NCBI RefSeq assembly: GCF_000218895.1
Contig: NC_015703.1
Span: 5,965,001 to 6,029,000, forward strand
Origin: Runella slithyformis DSM 19594
GTDB lineage: Bacteria > Bacteroidota > Bacteroidia > Cytophagales > Spirosomataceae
Length of the DNA stretch: 64,000 nucleotides
Reading direction: 5' to 3'
Under the pieces are notes generated by a model that was not told the origin of the DNA, searched no databases, and was given only the letters and a program-made list of their open reading frames with translations. Made by a program: the position numbers and the translations under genes. Positions 48,881 to 57,951 of this stretch are shown here, one piece after another (the stretch's first letter is position 1; each line of letters begins with the position of its first letter).

Positions 48881-50464
48881 TTATTCAAAAATCTTCAAAA
48901 AATTGGCCACGGCTATATCTGACAATCCAAACATCCATCCCGGGAAAATACCTAATGCAAGAGACATCAGGACCAGTGGAATCAGCATCCATTTTTCCAA
49001 AAGATTCAGATCGGTAAGAAAAGGCATCTCGCTATCATTTTTAGCCCAGGGCTTTCCGAAAAACATTCGCTGAAATGTCCAGAGAAAATAAGCAGCGGCC
49101 AATATAATCCCCAACGTACCTAAGGCGGCCAGCCAAACGGGCAGAGCTTCCGACTGAAAAGCCCCCATCAACGTAAATAATTCTCCGATAAAGCCCGAAA
49201 AACCGGGCAAGCCCAACGAGGCGAAAAAAGCAATCCCCGTAATAATGGTGTATAAGGGCATGAAAGAAATAAGCCCTCGGTAATTGTCAATAAGGCGGTT
49301 ATGTGTGCGGTCGTATAATACCCCCACCAATAAGAACAATAAAGAAGAAAGAATTCCGTGACTCACCATTTGATAGACAGCTCCGTTGACTCCTTCGGCA
49401 GTAAGCGAGGCAATACCCAATACCACAAAGCCCATGTGCGATACCGAAGAATAGGCGATCATCTTTTTCAGGTCATTTTGAGCCAATGCATTAAAGCCCC
49501 CGTACACAATTGAGAGCACTCCCAATGCAGCTAACGTAAAGGAATATTCGTTGGCCGCATCCGGAAAGATTGGATAAGCGATACGCAGCAACCCATATCC
49601 TCCGATTTTTAGCAACACCCCGGCCAGCACAACTGATACCGGCGTGGGCGCTTCTACGTGGGCATCCGGCAACCAGGTATGCAACGGGACAATGGGAAGT
49701 TTGATGGCAAACCCGATAAAAAGCAACCAAAAGGCCAACATACGGGAGGGCATACCCAACAGAGTGATTTCACCGCTTGGAGTTAAAATACTGTCGGGTA
49801 AATAGTTATGACCATCGACCATTAACCTTAGATCAAACGTGTGAACCATTGTTTTGGTTAAAGCCGATTCATAGGGATCAATGACGGACAAATACAGGCC
49901 AATCATTACGATCAGAATCAACAAAGAGCCGACCAGGGTATAAAGAAAAAATTTGATAGATGCATATTCGCGGCGCGGGCCTCCCCACAATCCAATCAGG
50001 AAATACATGGGCAACAGCATGAATTCAAAAAACAGAAAGAACAGAAAGAAATCAAGCGCCAAAAAACAGCCGATAATGCTTGTAGTGAGCAACAGATACA
50101 GTGAGTAATACGCTTTTTCGCGTTTATTGATTGAAAAAGACGAAAATACGCCCACCAGCATTACCACAGAAGACAACATGATCAGGGGCAGACTGATACC
50201 GTCAACGCCTAAAATATAATCTATGGAAACGGTGCCTGCACTTCCCAAAGAGAGTGTAATCCAATCGGCTTTTTCGACCATTTGAAAACCGGCAGCCCGG
50301 GTAGAAAAAAAGTAATAAATGACCGCAGAAACCAGCACCTGACCGGTACAGAAAAAGACCGCGACCCATTTAAAGGTATTTTTTCGGGAATTGGGAAGCA
50401 ACGCAATAACCCCCGCCCCAACCAGCGGATGAAATGTAAGAAATGAGAGTAGATAAGGAAGCAT
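48881..50464 (-). CDS. nuoM: NADH-quinone oxidoreductase subunit M
   Basis: 527 codons with about 14 helices. The proton-channel motifs include YILGVDGISLPLIMLSSVVM near 85, FEFMLLPMYFLIGLWGG near 145 (Glu of helix 5), AIKLPIVPLHTWLPDAHVEA near 255 (Lys and His) and ALAQNDLKKMIAYSSVSHMG near 330. It is one of the antiporter-like subunits of complex I, in the inner membrane. It follows nuoL by 47 bases on the same strand. No other nuo gene lies in the window, so the rest of complex I must be elsewhere. Confidence 0.92.
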   Translation of the reverse strand: MLPYLLSFLTFHPLVGAGVIALLPNSRKNTFKWVAVFFCTGQVLVSAVIYYFFSTRAAGFQMVEKADWITLSLGSAGTVSIDYILGVDGISLPLIMLSSVVMLVGVFSSFSINKREKAYYSLYLLLTTSIIGCFLALDFFLFFLFFEFMLLPMYFLIGLWGGPRREYASIKFFLYTLVGSLLILIVMIGLYLSVIDPYESALTKTMVHTFDLRLMVDGHNYLPDSILTPSGEITLLGMPSRMLAFWLLFIGFAIKLPIVPLHTWLPDAHVEAPTPVSVVLAGVLLKIGGYGLLRIAYPIFPDAANEYSFTLAALGVLSIVYGGFNALAQNDLKKMIAYSSVSHMGFVVLGIASLTAEGVNGAVYQMVSHGILSSLLFLLVGVLYDRTHNRLIDNYRGLISFMPLYTIITGIAFFASLGLPGFSGFIGELFTLMGAFQSEALPVWLAALGTLGIILAAAYFLWTFQRMFFGKPWAKNDSEMPFLTDLNLLEKWMLIPLVLMSLALGIFPGWMFGLSDIAVANFLKIFE

Positions 50465-50511
50465 AATGTTAGGTTAACGAATTCCAAAAATCAATTTTCC
50501 TGCTGATAGGC

Positions 50512-52491
50512 TTAGAAAAATAAATAGATCAACAGTAAAACACCCAAAAGCATAACGACAAAATACGATTGGATACTTCCGTTTTGCAGGTTACGAATAC
50601 GGTTTCCCAAAAAGCCGGCAAGCCATGCCAAACCATTGACAACCCCATCAATCACCAATCGATCAAATCTTCCGATAACGTGTGCCCCTATCACGGTAAG
50701 ATACCCAACGCCGTTGACTATAACATCTACGATACGTCGGTCGGCGACATACGTCCACTGAGCGACCTTTTGCAGAGGAGCGATCAGAAAAACCTCACGC
50801 TGAGGGTCACCTGAGTGTTCGTTCAGCCAATTCAGACCATTCCGGATCTTTCCAAAAATAGCCAGTAATAGATCATGAATGGTATCATGTAATCGTTTCA
50901 GGAGGGAAACGGCCCCGGAAAGTTGGGTTACTGTCGTCGAACAATACCCCGCCAGCAGTCCAACAGCGACCACTGCCATCGATAGCAATGCCACCATTCC
51001 GTGTGAGCCTTCCACGACGTTGCCGCTGAACATTTGGAAAAACCACCCGTGGGAGGCATCCAACGGATTATATGAAAACCACATGAAAAATGACAGGATT
51101 GCTGTAAGAACAATGGGGATCTTCATAAAATTATCCGCATCATGAATGACCCCGTGGGGCGAAGAGTCTATTTTGCTCATTCCGAAAAAGACCTGTCTCC
51201 ATTGCCGAATCACGTAAAAAGCCGTTAACCCTGCCGACGTTATTCCCGCAATGGGAATGATCAGCGCAACACTTCCGTAGGCATCGGCCCACGCAAATGC
51301 ACCGATCAGTATGGCATCTTTGGAGAGAAATCCCGAGAAGAACGGTATCCCTGCCAATGCGGCAGCGCAGGCAGTATAAGCCCAAAATGTTACAGGCATT
51401 GCTTGGCGTAAGCCCCCCATTTGTCGAGTATCCTGCGTATGCACGGCATGAATGATCACTCCGGCACACAAAAATAACCCTGCCTTAAAAAAAGCATGGG
51501 TCATTAAATGAAACAGCGCCGCTTCCTTAGCACCCACTCCCATTCCCATGACCATTAGCCCCAATTGCGACACCGTAGAATACGCCAGCAGCTTTTTTAT
51601 ATCTGTTTGAAAAATTGCATGATAGGCTCCTGCCACCATGGTGACGGTCCCGATGATCGTTACAACGATCAGTGCATCAGGCGTCAGGAAAGAGTGGATC
51701 CTCCCCAGCAAAAAAATCCCGGCAGCCACCATAGTAGCCGCATGAATAAGCGCCGATACGGGCGTTGGGCCTTCCATTGCATCAGGCAACCAACCGGAAA
51801 GCGGAAACTGGGCCGATTTGCCGATGGCACCGCAGAATAAAAGCACTCCTATGCCCGTAAACAATACGGAAGAAGTTCCGGAAAAGACCTCTTTATGAAG
51901 TATCAAGTCCGAAAACTCAGTCGTACCGAATTGCCAAAAAAGAAGCAGAATCCCCGTTAAAAAGCCCGCATCCCCGATACGATTCAGCAAAAACGCTTTC
52001 TTGGCAGCCCACACAGCCCGGGGACGATCATACCAAAATCCAATGAGCAGATAGGATGACAAGCCCACCAACTCCCAAAATACGTACATCAACAGCAAAC
52101 TTCCTGCGAGAACAATGCCCAGCATCGAAAAAACAAAAAGCTGCAAAAAAGCGAAATACCGCCATCGGGCGGGCTCATCATGCATATACGTAATTGAAAA
52201 AATCTGGACGAGGATTGCCACAAAATGCACGATCACCAGCATGAGCAGGGTTTGATTGTCGAGCAGCAATGAAAGCATTATTGGTTTTCCGCTGATGGAA
52301 AACCACTCCATCAAAAAGACCTTCGATTGATGCAGTGATTGGCTCAGAATCATCAGTGAGCACCCCATTCCAATCATACTGAGAACGGTACCGACATAGC
52401 CTGCCCAATGATCAGCCCGTTTTTGCAAAGAAAACAAGCCAACAAAACCGACAAAGGGGATAATAAGCAGTAATAATAAGTATAGCGACAT
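50512..52491 (-). CDS. nuoL: NADH-quinone oxidoreductase subunit L
   Basis: 659 codons from ATG 52491 (MSLYLLLLLIIPFVGFVGLF); the frame continues 13 codons further with no sense. About 16 helices. Motifs: VFWELVGLSSYLLIGFWYDR near 135, KSAQFPLSGWLPDAMEGPTP near 230 and IFQTDIKKLLAYSTVSQLGL near 312. The C-terminal 150 residues carry the long lateral helix of complex I (NGVGYLTVIGAHVIGRFDRL). It pumps protons as part of complex I. It is longer than the antiporter MrpA core only in this helix and lacks MrpB/D genes nearby. Confidence 0.92.
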   Translation of the reverse strand: MSLYLLLLLIIPFVGFVGLFSLQKRADHWAGYVGTVLSMIGMGCSLMILSQSLHQSKVFLMEWFSISGKPIMLSLLLDNQTLLMLVIVHFVAILVQIFSITYMHDEPARWRYFAFLQLFVFSMLGIVLAGSLLLMYVFWELVGLSSYLLIGFWYDRPRAVWAAKKAFLLNRIGDAGFLTGILLLFWQFGTTEFSDLILHKEVFSGTSSVLFTGIGVLLFCGAIGKSAQFPLSGWLPDAMEGPTPVSALIHAATMVAAGIFLLGRIHSFLTPDALIVVTIIGTVTMVAGAYHAIFQTDIKKLLAYSTVSQLGLMVMGMGVGAKEAALFHLMTHAFFKAGLFLCAGVIIHAVHTQDTRQMGGLRQAMPVTFWAYTACAAALAGIPFFSGFLSKDAILIGAFAWADAYGSVALIIPIAGITSAGLTAFYVIRQWRQVFFGMSKIDSSPHGVIHDADNFMKIPIVLTAILSFFMWFSYNPLDASHGWFFQMFSGNVVEGSHGMVALLSMAVVAVGLLAGYCSTTVTQLSGAVSLLKRLHDTIHDLLLAIFGKIRNGLNWLNEHSGDPQREVFLIAPLQKVAQWTYVADRRIVDVIVNGVGYLTVIGAHVIGRFDRLVIDGVVNGLAWLAGFLGNRIRNLQNGSIQSYFVVMLLGVLLLIYLFF

Positions 52492-52576
52492 TCGGGTTGA
52501 GGCGGGACCTTTTCGGCAAATATCAGGCAAATCGGGTGTTTTTACAAAAAAGGGGCAAATTGACCGACGATTTTCT

Positions 52577-53419
52577 TTATTCCATACCTCTTTTGATTCC
52601 TTCTATGATCAACTCAGGGTCGCTCCATGGCACAAAATGATTCATGTTTTCTTTGCGGATTGTCGTCACTTTTACGTGAGGAAGTTTTCGTTTGATATAA
52701 GTGACATTATCAGGGGATACCAAGACATCCTTTCCGCCCTGTACCACTACCACCGGACAACGGACTTTTGCCCAGTAAGGGGCCATTTTTTTCAGTTCAT
52801 TTTTCAACGGCAGCAGTTCGTCGTTGCTGCTTCTGAAAAAAGGAGGAATCGCCCACCGCAAGGGAGTATATTTCAACGGATAACGGTACCACCCGGAAGG
52901 TTCAAGGTCAGGATCTACCGCCCCTGCCACAATGACGAGGGCCTTGACATACTGCGGAAACCGAATGGCGGCTTCTACAATGACCGGGCCGCCGTACGAA
53001 TGCCCTACTAAAATAACAGGCTGACGCTGACGTTTTAAAATCGGGCGCAATGCTTCTGCCTGATGCTGAAGCTCCGTTTCGGCTCCTTCTTCCTGCGACT
53101 CTCCAAAACCGGGCCTATCTACCGACATCAAATGGAAATGAGCCAGTAAAAAGGTATCTTTCAGAAAAGATTTGAAATTATCCCATGAACCCGGTGAACC
53201 ATGAACAAATAATACAGGCTGCCGCAATGAATCGCCAACCGCTACGTAATGTAATTGCCGCCCCAATGCCTGATAATAATGACGGGAAGGCTGATAAGGA
53301 CTTTTAGCAAAATAGTTGTTCATCTCCTTGGCGGTCATCCGACCGGTAAAGCAGGAAGATGCTACCGCTGCCAGCACATACAAAGAACCTGCTACTATAA
53401 GGGCTTTTCGGTATTTCAT
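52577..53419 (-). CDS. Alpha/beta hydrolase lipoprotein
   Basis: 280 codons. A signal with lipobox (YVLAAVASSCFTG) precedes the alpha/beta-hydrolase fold: VLFVHGSPGSWDNFKSFL near 70 (oxyanion), VILVGHSYGGPVIVEAAI near 137 (nucleophile Ser in GHSYG), a late Asp in VVVQGGKDVLVSPD near 225 and a His near MNHFVPW at 257. It probably hydrolyses esters in the periplasm; substrate unknown. Divergent from the Omp85-like gene; the nuoL gene follows 46 bases downstream. Confidence 0.85.
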   Translation of the reverse strand: MKYRKALIVAGSLYVLAAVASSCFTGRMTAKEMNNYFAKSPYQPSRHYYQALGRQLHYVAVGDSLRQPVLFVHGSPGSWDNFKSFLKDTFLLAHFHLMSVDRPGFGESQEEGAETELQHQAEALRPILKRQRQPVILVGHSYGGPVIVEAAIRFPQYVKALVIVAGAVDPDLEPSGWYRYPLKYTPLRWAIPPFFRSSNDELLPLKNELKKMAPYWAKVRCPVVVVQGGKDVLVSPDNVTYIKRKLPHVKVTTIRKENMNHFVPWSDPELIIEGIKRGME

Positions 53420-53514
53420 GGTTATTTTCAGGGGAGTTGTCTATGGTCTAACCGATTTCTTATTTTTTTAGTTAAACTTGAATAAAAAGAAGTTGCATTC
53501 ACGTATGTATTCCA

Positions 53515-55392
53515 ATGATTGACCATGGCAAACACATACTATCAACAATTATTTTCAGCCTCATTTTGTTTGACGCATTGGGGCAAAGGGTGCCATTGGA
53601 CAGTATCTCAAAGATTCGTATTGATTCCCCGACAGCCAAAGACACGGCTTTTGGAGTGAGAGCCAAAAAAGTGGTTCCCAAAACTATTTATAACTTCCTG
53701 TTCCGCGATATTTACAACAGTACCAATGCCGGCACCACGGTTAGCGAAATCGAGGACAGTCCCCATAAACCCTACGAAGGTCGATGGATACGAAAAATAT
53801 TCATCCACAGCTCCGATGTATTTGGTTACAGCGTTTATGATACACTCCGCGGGCCCAGCAATTGGCTCGACCGCATTGGAAATCAATTTCACCGCAGCAC
53901 ACGCGCTTGGGTTATCCGGGACAATTTCCTCTTTTTTGAAGAAGGTGATATCATTGACGCCGAAAAAATTAAGGATAATGAACGGTATTTGCGACAGCAG
54001 GGCATTTTTCATGATGTCAGAATTCTGATCATACCTTATAAAAATGCCAAGGATGCCGTCGATGTACATGTTTATACCCAAGATGTATGGTCACTGCTGC
54101 CTGATGGCTCTGCCTCAGGACTCAACAATTTTGCGTTTGGGCTGGAGCAACGCAATTTTCAGGGATTGGGGCATTTACTGAAAAATTCCATCGCATATAT
54201 CGGCAACGACCCGCGTCAGCGATGGGAATATGCCGGCCGATACGTCGTTCCTTCTTACCGAAAAACATTCATTACCGGCCAGGGAATATTAAATTTACAA
54301 AGAGATCAAAAACAACTTGGTTTTAAGATTTTCCGACCTTTCTTAACGCCCCAAATGAAATATGCAGGCTCAATGGAAATAGGTTACAATGATCTGCGTC
54401 TGTTTGAATTTACAACCGACTCCCTCACGGGCCGCTCCGTTCGCAATTATTTTTGGTCACAGTATGTATTGTTTGATGCGTGGATCGGTCGTTCGTTCAG
54501 GGTGTTTTTTGGCGATGAACAACTCCGCGAGCGTGCCCGCTTTGTGGTGGCGCTTCGCCATACCCGTCAAACGTTTTACAACCGGGGCAAAGCTGTAACC
54601 GACAGTACCAATCAACTTTTCCAAAATACCCGTCCTACCCTTTTCAGTTTCGGATTCTCCAATCGCCGGTATAAGCGAGACTTACTCATTTATGGCTTCG
54701 GCCGAACGGAAGACGTTCCTTTAGGTGAAATGGCAGCGCTGATCTATGGAAGCGATCCGGCAGAATTGGGCCCCCGGAAATACATTGGTGTAAAGTTTTC
54801 CAAAGCAAGGTATATGAAAGCGGGCTACCTCTACAGCTTGGTCAATCTCGGAACCTATGTCAAAAACGGCTCGACCGAACAGGGCATCTTCAGTACAGAA
54901 AATAACTATTTTACGCCCTTACACAATCTTGGCAAACGCTGGTACGCACGGCATTTTTTAAACGTAAAATTGGGATGGGGCTTTAATCGTTTTGAAAATG
55001 AATACTTTAATATAAGCGGAAATGAAGGGATTCAAGGTATTTTCAGCGACGAAATGCGCGGAACCCGTAAATTGGTGATTGGCGTGGAAAGTGTGTTTTT
55101 CAGCCCCATCAATTTTTTAGGATTCAGAATGGCTCCTTTCTTATTTTCAAATATCGGCTGGGCATCTTTTAAGGGCCAACGCCTCCTGACAACTCGACCT
55201 TACCATGGCTATGGCATCGGTTTTAGGTTCAGAAATGAAAATCTTACTTTTAATACCTTTCAAATACGCCTCAGCATGTATTCCGGTATCCCTGATATTA
55301 CGAATCCCTTCAGGGCAGGTTTTGAAGGAGTTACTCCTCTTCGATTACGGGATTTTGACATTTCTGCGCCCGAAATAATTCCATTTCGATAA
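53515..55392 (+). CDS. Omp85/BamA-like outer-membrane protein
   Basis: 625 codons. The N-terminus (SLILFDALGQ) is a signal peptide. Residues about 95-230 have POTRA-like segments: WIRKIFIHSSDVFGYSVYDT, FFEEGDIIDAEKIKDNERYL and DVHVYTQDVWSLLPDGSASG. The remaining 380 residues form a beta-barrel-like surface-antigen region with alternating aromatic strands ending at FDISAPEIIPFR. By analogy it could assemble or secrete outer-membrane proteins or lipids; it is shorter than BamA. No partner gene is adjacent. Confidence 0.72.
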   Translation: MIDHGKHILSTIIFSLILFDALGQRVPLDSISKIRIDSPTAKDTAFGVRAKKVVPKTIYNFLFRDIYNSTNAGTTVSEIEDSPHKPYEGRWIRKIFIHSSDVFGYSVYDTLRGPSNWLDRIGNQFHRSTRAWVIRDNFLFFEEGDIIDAEKIKDNERYLRQQGIFHDVRILIIPYKNAKDAVDVHVYTQDVWSLLPDGSASGLNNFAFGLEQRNFQGLGHLLKNSIAYIGNDPRQRWEYAGRYVVPSYRKTFITGQGILNLQRDQKQLGFKIFRPFLTPQMKYAGSMEIGYNDLRLFEFTTDSLTGRSVRNYFWSQYVLFDAWIGRSFRVFFGDEQLRERARFVVALRHTRQTFYNRGKAVTDSTNQLFQNTRPTLFSFGFSNRRYKRDLLIYGFGRTEDVPLGEMAALIYGSDPAELGPRKYIGVKFSKARYMKAGYLYSLVNLGTYVKNGSTEQGIFSTENNYFTPLHNLGKRWYARHFLNVKLGWGFNRFENEYFNISGNEGIQGIFSDEMRGTRKLVIGVESVFFSPINFLGFRMAPFLFSNIGWASFKGQRLLTTRPYHGYGIGFRFRNENLTFNTFQIRLSMYSGIPDITNPFRAGFEGVTPLRLRDFDISAPEIIPFR

Positions 55393-55409
55393 TTTTTTCA
55401 ATAAATGTA

Positions 55410-55440
55410 TTGACATATAATGTAATTACATTTATATTTG
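55410..55440 (+). promoter_or_regulatory. MarR gene promoter with a palindromic operator between -33 and -7
   Basis: TTGACA at 55410-55415 and TATATTTG at 55433-55440 form the promoter. AATGTAATTACATT, a perfect 14-bp palindrome (55419-55432), fills the space between them, 34 bases before ATG 55466. MarR proteins bind such palindromes, so autorepression is likely. Confidence 0.75.
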
Positions 55441-55465
55441 CACTGTCAAATTTGAAGAGTTAACT

Positions 55466-55921
55466 ATGTCTATCGAAACCGACATTAAACAAAGTAAGTT
55501 CAGAAACGCTTATCACAAAATGGCACTCAACTTGATTTATACCACAAGCTGGTTAGCCAACAGCCAAGCCTGTCTTCTGAAGCCGTATGACTTAACAACG
55601 CAGCAATACAATGTATTGCGAATTTTAAGAGGGCAGCATCCAAATCCGGTCAGAGTCAATGACATCATTGAACGCATGATGGACAAAATGTCAAACGCCT
55701 CTCGTTTGGTCGACAAGCTGTTGGTGAAGGGATTGGTCAGGCGTACCGAATGCCCTCATGATCGTCGTGCCGTTGATGTCATCATTACGACCGAAGGGCT
55801 GAAAATTCTGGCCGAACTGGATGAAATGCAGGGCGAGTGGGAACAAAAGCTTCAAAACGTAACGGAAGAGGAAGCAAGTCTTCTCAGCGACCTTCTGGAT
55901 AAATTAAGAGGGTCTGTGTAG
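55466..55921 (+). CDS. MarR-family transcriptional regulator
   Basis: 151 codons. The winged helix has AYHKMALNLIYTTSWLANSQ, LTTQQYNVLRILRGQHPNPV, VNDIIERMMDKMSNASRLVD and GLVRRTECPHDRRAVDVIIT, the DxRxx wing typical of MarR. It binds DNA as a dimer and usually represses its own gene and neighbours. The perfect palindrome in its promoter is a candidate operator. It is followed by a YceI gene 108 bases downstream, which it may control. A similar palindrome was not noticed elsewhere in the window. Confidence 0.92.
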   Translation: MSIETDIKQSKFRNAYHKMALNLIYTTSWLANSQACLLKPYDLTTQQYNVLRILRGQHPNPVRVNDIIERMMDKMSNASRLVDKLLVKGLVRRTECPHDRRAVDVIITTEGLKILAELDEMQGEWEQKLQNVTEEEASLLSDLLDKLRGSV

Positions 55922-56029
55922 CCTATCATTTAAAAGGCAACGTCGTAAACGGCAGTATCCGTAACTATATTAAATCCATCAAAAAAGTCTTTAACTTAAT
56001 TTTTTAACTTTTAAAATCCCACGAGTAAA

Positions 56030-56650
56030 ATGAAAACAATTAAAATGATTGCCGGCGTATTGGCAGCAGGAATGATGATGATCAGCACTGCCGAAGCAAC
56101 CGAAAAAACAACCTCAAAAAATGCAAAGGCAGTTACGTTCAAAGTAGATGCTTCTAAAAGCGTGGTAAAATGGAATGCTAAAAAAGTGACCGGCGAACAT
56201 ACCGGAACCGTTAATCTGTCCAACGGTGCCTTGATCGTTGACGGCACGAAAATCACCGGAGGGTCATTCGAGATTGATATGACCAGCATCAAATGTGAAG
56301 ACCTTACAGATGCCGGATACAATGCAAAATTAGTTGGTCACCTCAAATCTGACGATTTCTTCTCGGTTGAGAAACATCCGAAGGCATCTTTCAAGATTAC
56401 AAAAGCGGAGGGCTCAGGTGCCAACTACACTTTGACCGGTGATATGACCATCAAGGGAATCACAAAAAGCATTTCTTTCCCTGCAACGGTAAAAGCAGAT
56501 GCCAAAGGAGTAACGGCAACGTCAAAGATCACCCTTGACCGCACCAAGTGGGACATCCGTTATGGCTCAAAATCGTTTATTCCCAACATCGGCGACAAAG
56601 CGATTTATGACGATTTCACCATTGATCTGACCTTGGCTGCGGTGAAATAA
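56030..56650 (+). CDS. YceI-family protein (copy 1)
   Basis: 206 codons. A signal peptide ends near AEATEK. The YceI lipocalin-like barrel has KSVVKWNAKKVTGEHTGTVN, ITGGSFEIDMTSIKCEDL, DFFSVEKHPKASFKITKAEG and TVKADAKGVTATSKITLDRT. YceI proteins bind isoprenoid lipids such as ubiquinone-type molecules in the periplasm. It follows the MarR gene in the same direction and ends with a terminator, so the two probably form one unit. A second YceI gene lies at 60.5 kb. Confidence 0.9.
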   Translation: MKTIKMIAGVLAAGMMMISTAEATEKTTSKNAKAVTFKVDASKSVVKWNAKKVTGEHTGTVNLSNGALIVDGTKITGGSFEIDMTSIKCEDLTDAGYNAKLVGHLKSDDFFSVEKHPKASFKITKAEGSGANYTLTGDMTIKGITKSISFPATVKADAKGVTATSKITLDRTKWDIRYGSKSFIPNIGDKAIYDDFTIDLTLAAVK

Positions 56651-56680
56651 CCTCCTTCAAAGTCATTTTTTGTATTCTCG

Positions 56681-56715
56681 AAAACCCCGCTCCTCACCGA
56701 GCGGGGTTTTGTTTG
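56681..56715 (+). terminator. Intrinsic terminator after YceI copy 1
   Basis: AAAACCCCGCTC (56681-56692) pairs perfectly with GAGCGGGGTTTT (56699-56710), a 12-bp stem with T-run. It can act on both strands. Confidence 0.9.
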
Positions 56716-56794
56716 TTTTGAACGTACTATTTTGTATAAATATACGTTAATCAATCAAAGAATGCAATCCGCTGTACCGCAAACTGCACACTTC

Positions 56795-57919
56795 ATGAAA
56801 AGCCTATTCTGCCTATTAACAGCCCTTTCAATTTTTTATTGTGCCCAAGCTCAAGCACCTTCCCCTGAGGATGAAACAGAGGATCAATTCGTATGCCATT
56901 ATTTTGGATACAAACAACTCAAGACTCCCAAGGAGATCTGTAATTATTTAAGTTTTCGTTCCAACCAACATGCCGAAGAGGTCGTTGACCAAATTCTCCG
57001 ACAGGTAGGTTTACTGCGAAATTTCGTAGTCGTGGAATGCCCCAATACCGAGAATTGCTTTGCCACCGTGGTCGATGGGCAACGCTATATCGTATATGAC
57101 GGGGCCTTTATGAAGCGGGTCGAAAACGCAACCAACACCGACTGGTCGGCGATCAGCATCGTAGCCCACGAGATCGGTCACCATTTGCAGGGGCACACCA
57201 TTGATGGAAAAGGAAGCCGTCCCCAAAAAGAATTGGAGGCCGACCGCTTCTCCGGATTTGTCATGCAGCGTATGGGGGCCTCTCTTGATGAAGCGTTGGT
57301 GGCCATTAAGACCCTGGGAGATGATAAACCTACCTATTCTCACCCTGCTAAAGCAACCCGGGTAGAAGCCATTCGGCAGGGCTGGGCAGATGCCGCCGGT
57401 ATCCTTTCTTCGACAAAAAAGCCGGCTTCATCGGGTCCTCAACTCACGGCCCGCCCACCTCAATCTACCGTACCGGCGACACCTACCCGCCCTGTGACGG
57501 TGCAACCGACGCAGGATGAACCCGAAGATGACAATGTGGGTTGCGTAGCGGGAAACTGCGATAATGGGTTAGGTATTTACATCCACGAAAGCGGCGAGCG
57601 CTACGAAGGAGATTTCAGGTACGGCAAACGGCACGGTACCGGCGTACAATTTTATCCCGACGGCGCAATGAAATATAAGGGTGATTTTCGCACCGACCAA
57701 CGTACCGGCTACGGTGCTTACTATTTTCCCAATGGTGATAAATACGTTGGATTGTTCCTGAATAATCTTCCCCATGGAAAAGGCACGTACTACTATGCCG
57801 ACGGGGACCGCTTTGTGGGAATCTACGAAAATGGAAAACGAAATGGACAGGGTGCTTTTTATCACCGCGACGGTCGGCGTGAGGCAGGCATTTATTCAGC
57901 AGACGCCCGTGTAAGATAA
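56795..57919 (+). CDS. Secreted M48-like zinc metalloprotease with C-terminal MORN repeats
   Basis: 374 codons from ATG 56795 (MKSLFCLLTALSIFYCAQAQ), a signal peptide; the frame has 21 more upstream codons that look untranslated. The protease domain (about 35-205) has ISIVAHEIGHHLQGHTIDG near 135, with HExxH in HEIGH, and KELEADRFSGFVMQRMG near 165 giving the third ligand Glu. A Pro/Thr-rich linker leads to at least four MORN repeats at about 265-370 (GERYEGDFRYGKRHGTGVQF, GDKYVGLFLNNLPHGKGTYY, GDRFVGIYENGKRNGQGAFY). MORN repeats usually mediate membrane or protein contact. This fusion is unusual. Confidence 0.88.
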   Translation: MKSLFCLLTALSIFYCAQAQAPSPEDETEDQFVCHYFGYKQLKTPKEICNYLSFRSNQHAEEVVDQILRQVGLLRNFVVVECPNTENCFATVVDGQRYIVYDGAFMKRVENATNTDWSAISIVAHEIGHHLQGHTIDGKGSRPQKELEADRFSGFVMQRMGASLDEALVAIKTLGDDKPTYSHPAKATRVEAIRQGWADAAGILSSTKKPASSGPQLTARPPQSTVPATPTRPVTVQPTQDEPEDDNVGCVAGNCDNGLGIYIHESGERYEGDFRYGKRHGTGVQFYPDGAMKYKGDFRTDQRTGYGAYYFPNGDKYVGLFLNNLPHGKGTYYYADGDRFVGIYENGKRNGQGAFYHRDGRREAGIYSADARVR

Positions 57920-57951
57920 CTTTTTCAGCTTCAGCTGAGTATACTTGTGCT

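Noticed and set aside
48881-52491. Mrp-type Na+/H+ antiporter operon
   Set aside because: The C-terminal lateral helix of NuoL and the NuoM sequence fit complex I, and no MrpB/C/E/F/G genes are present.
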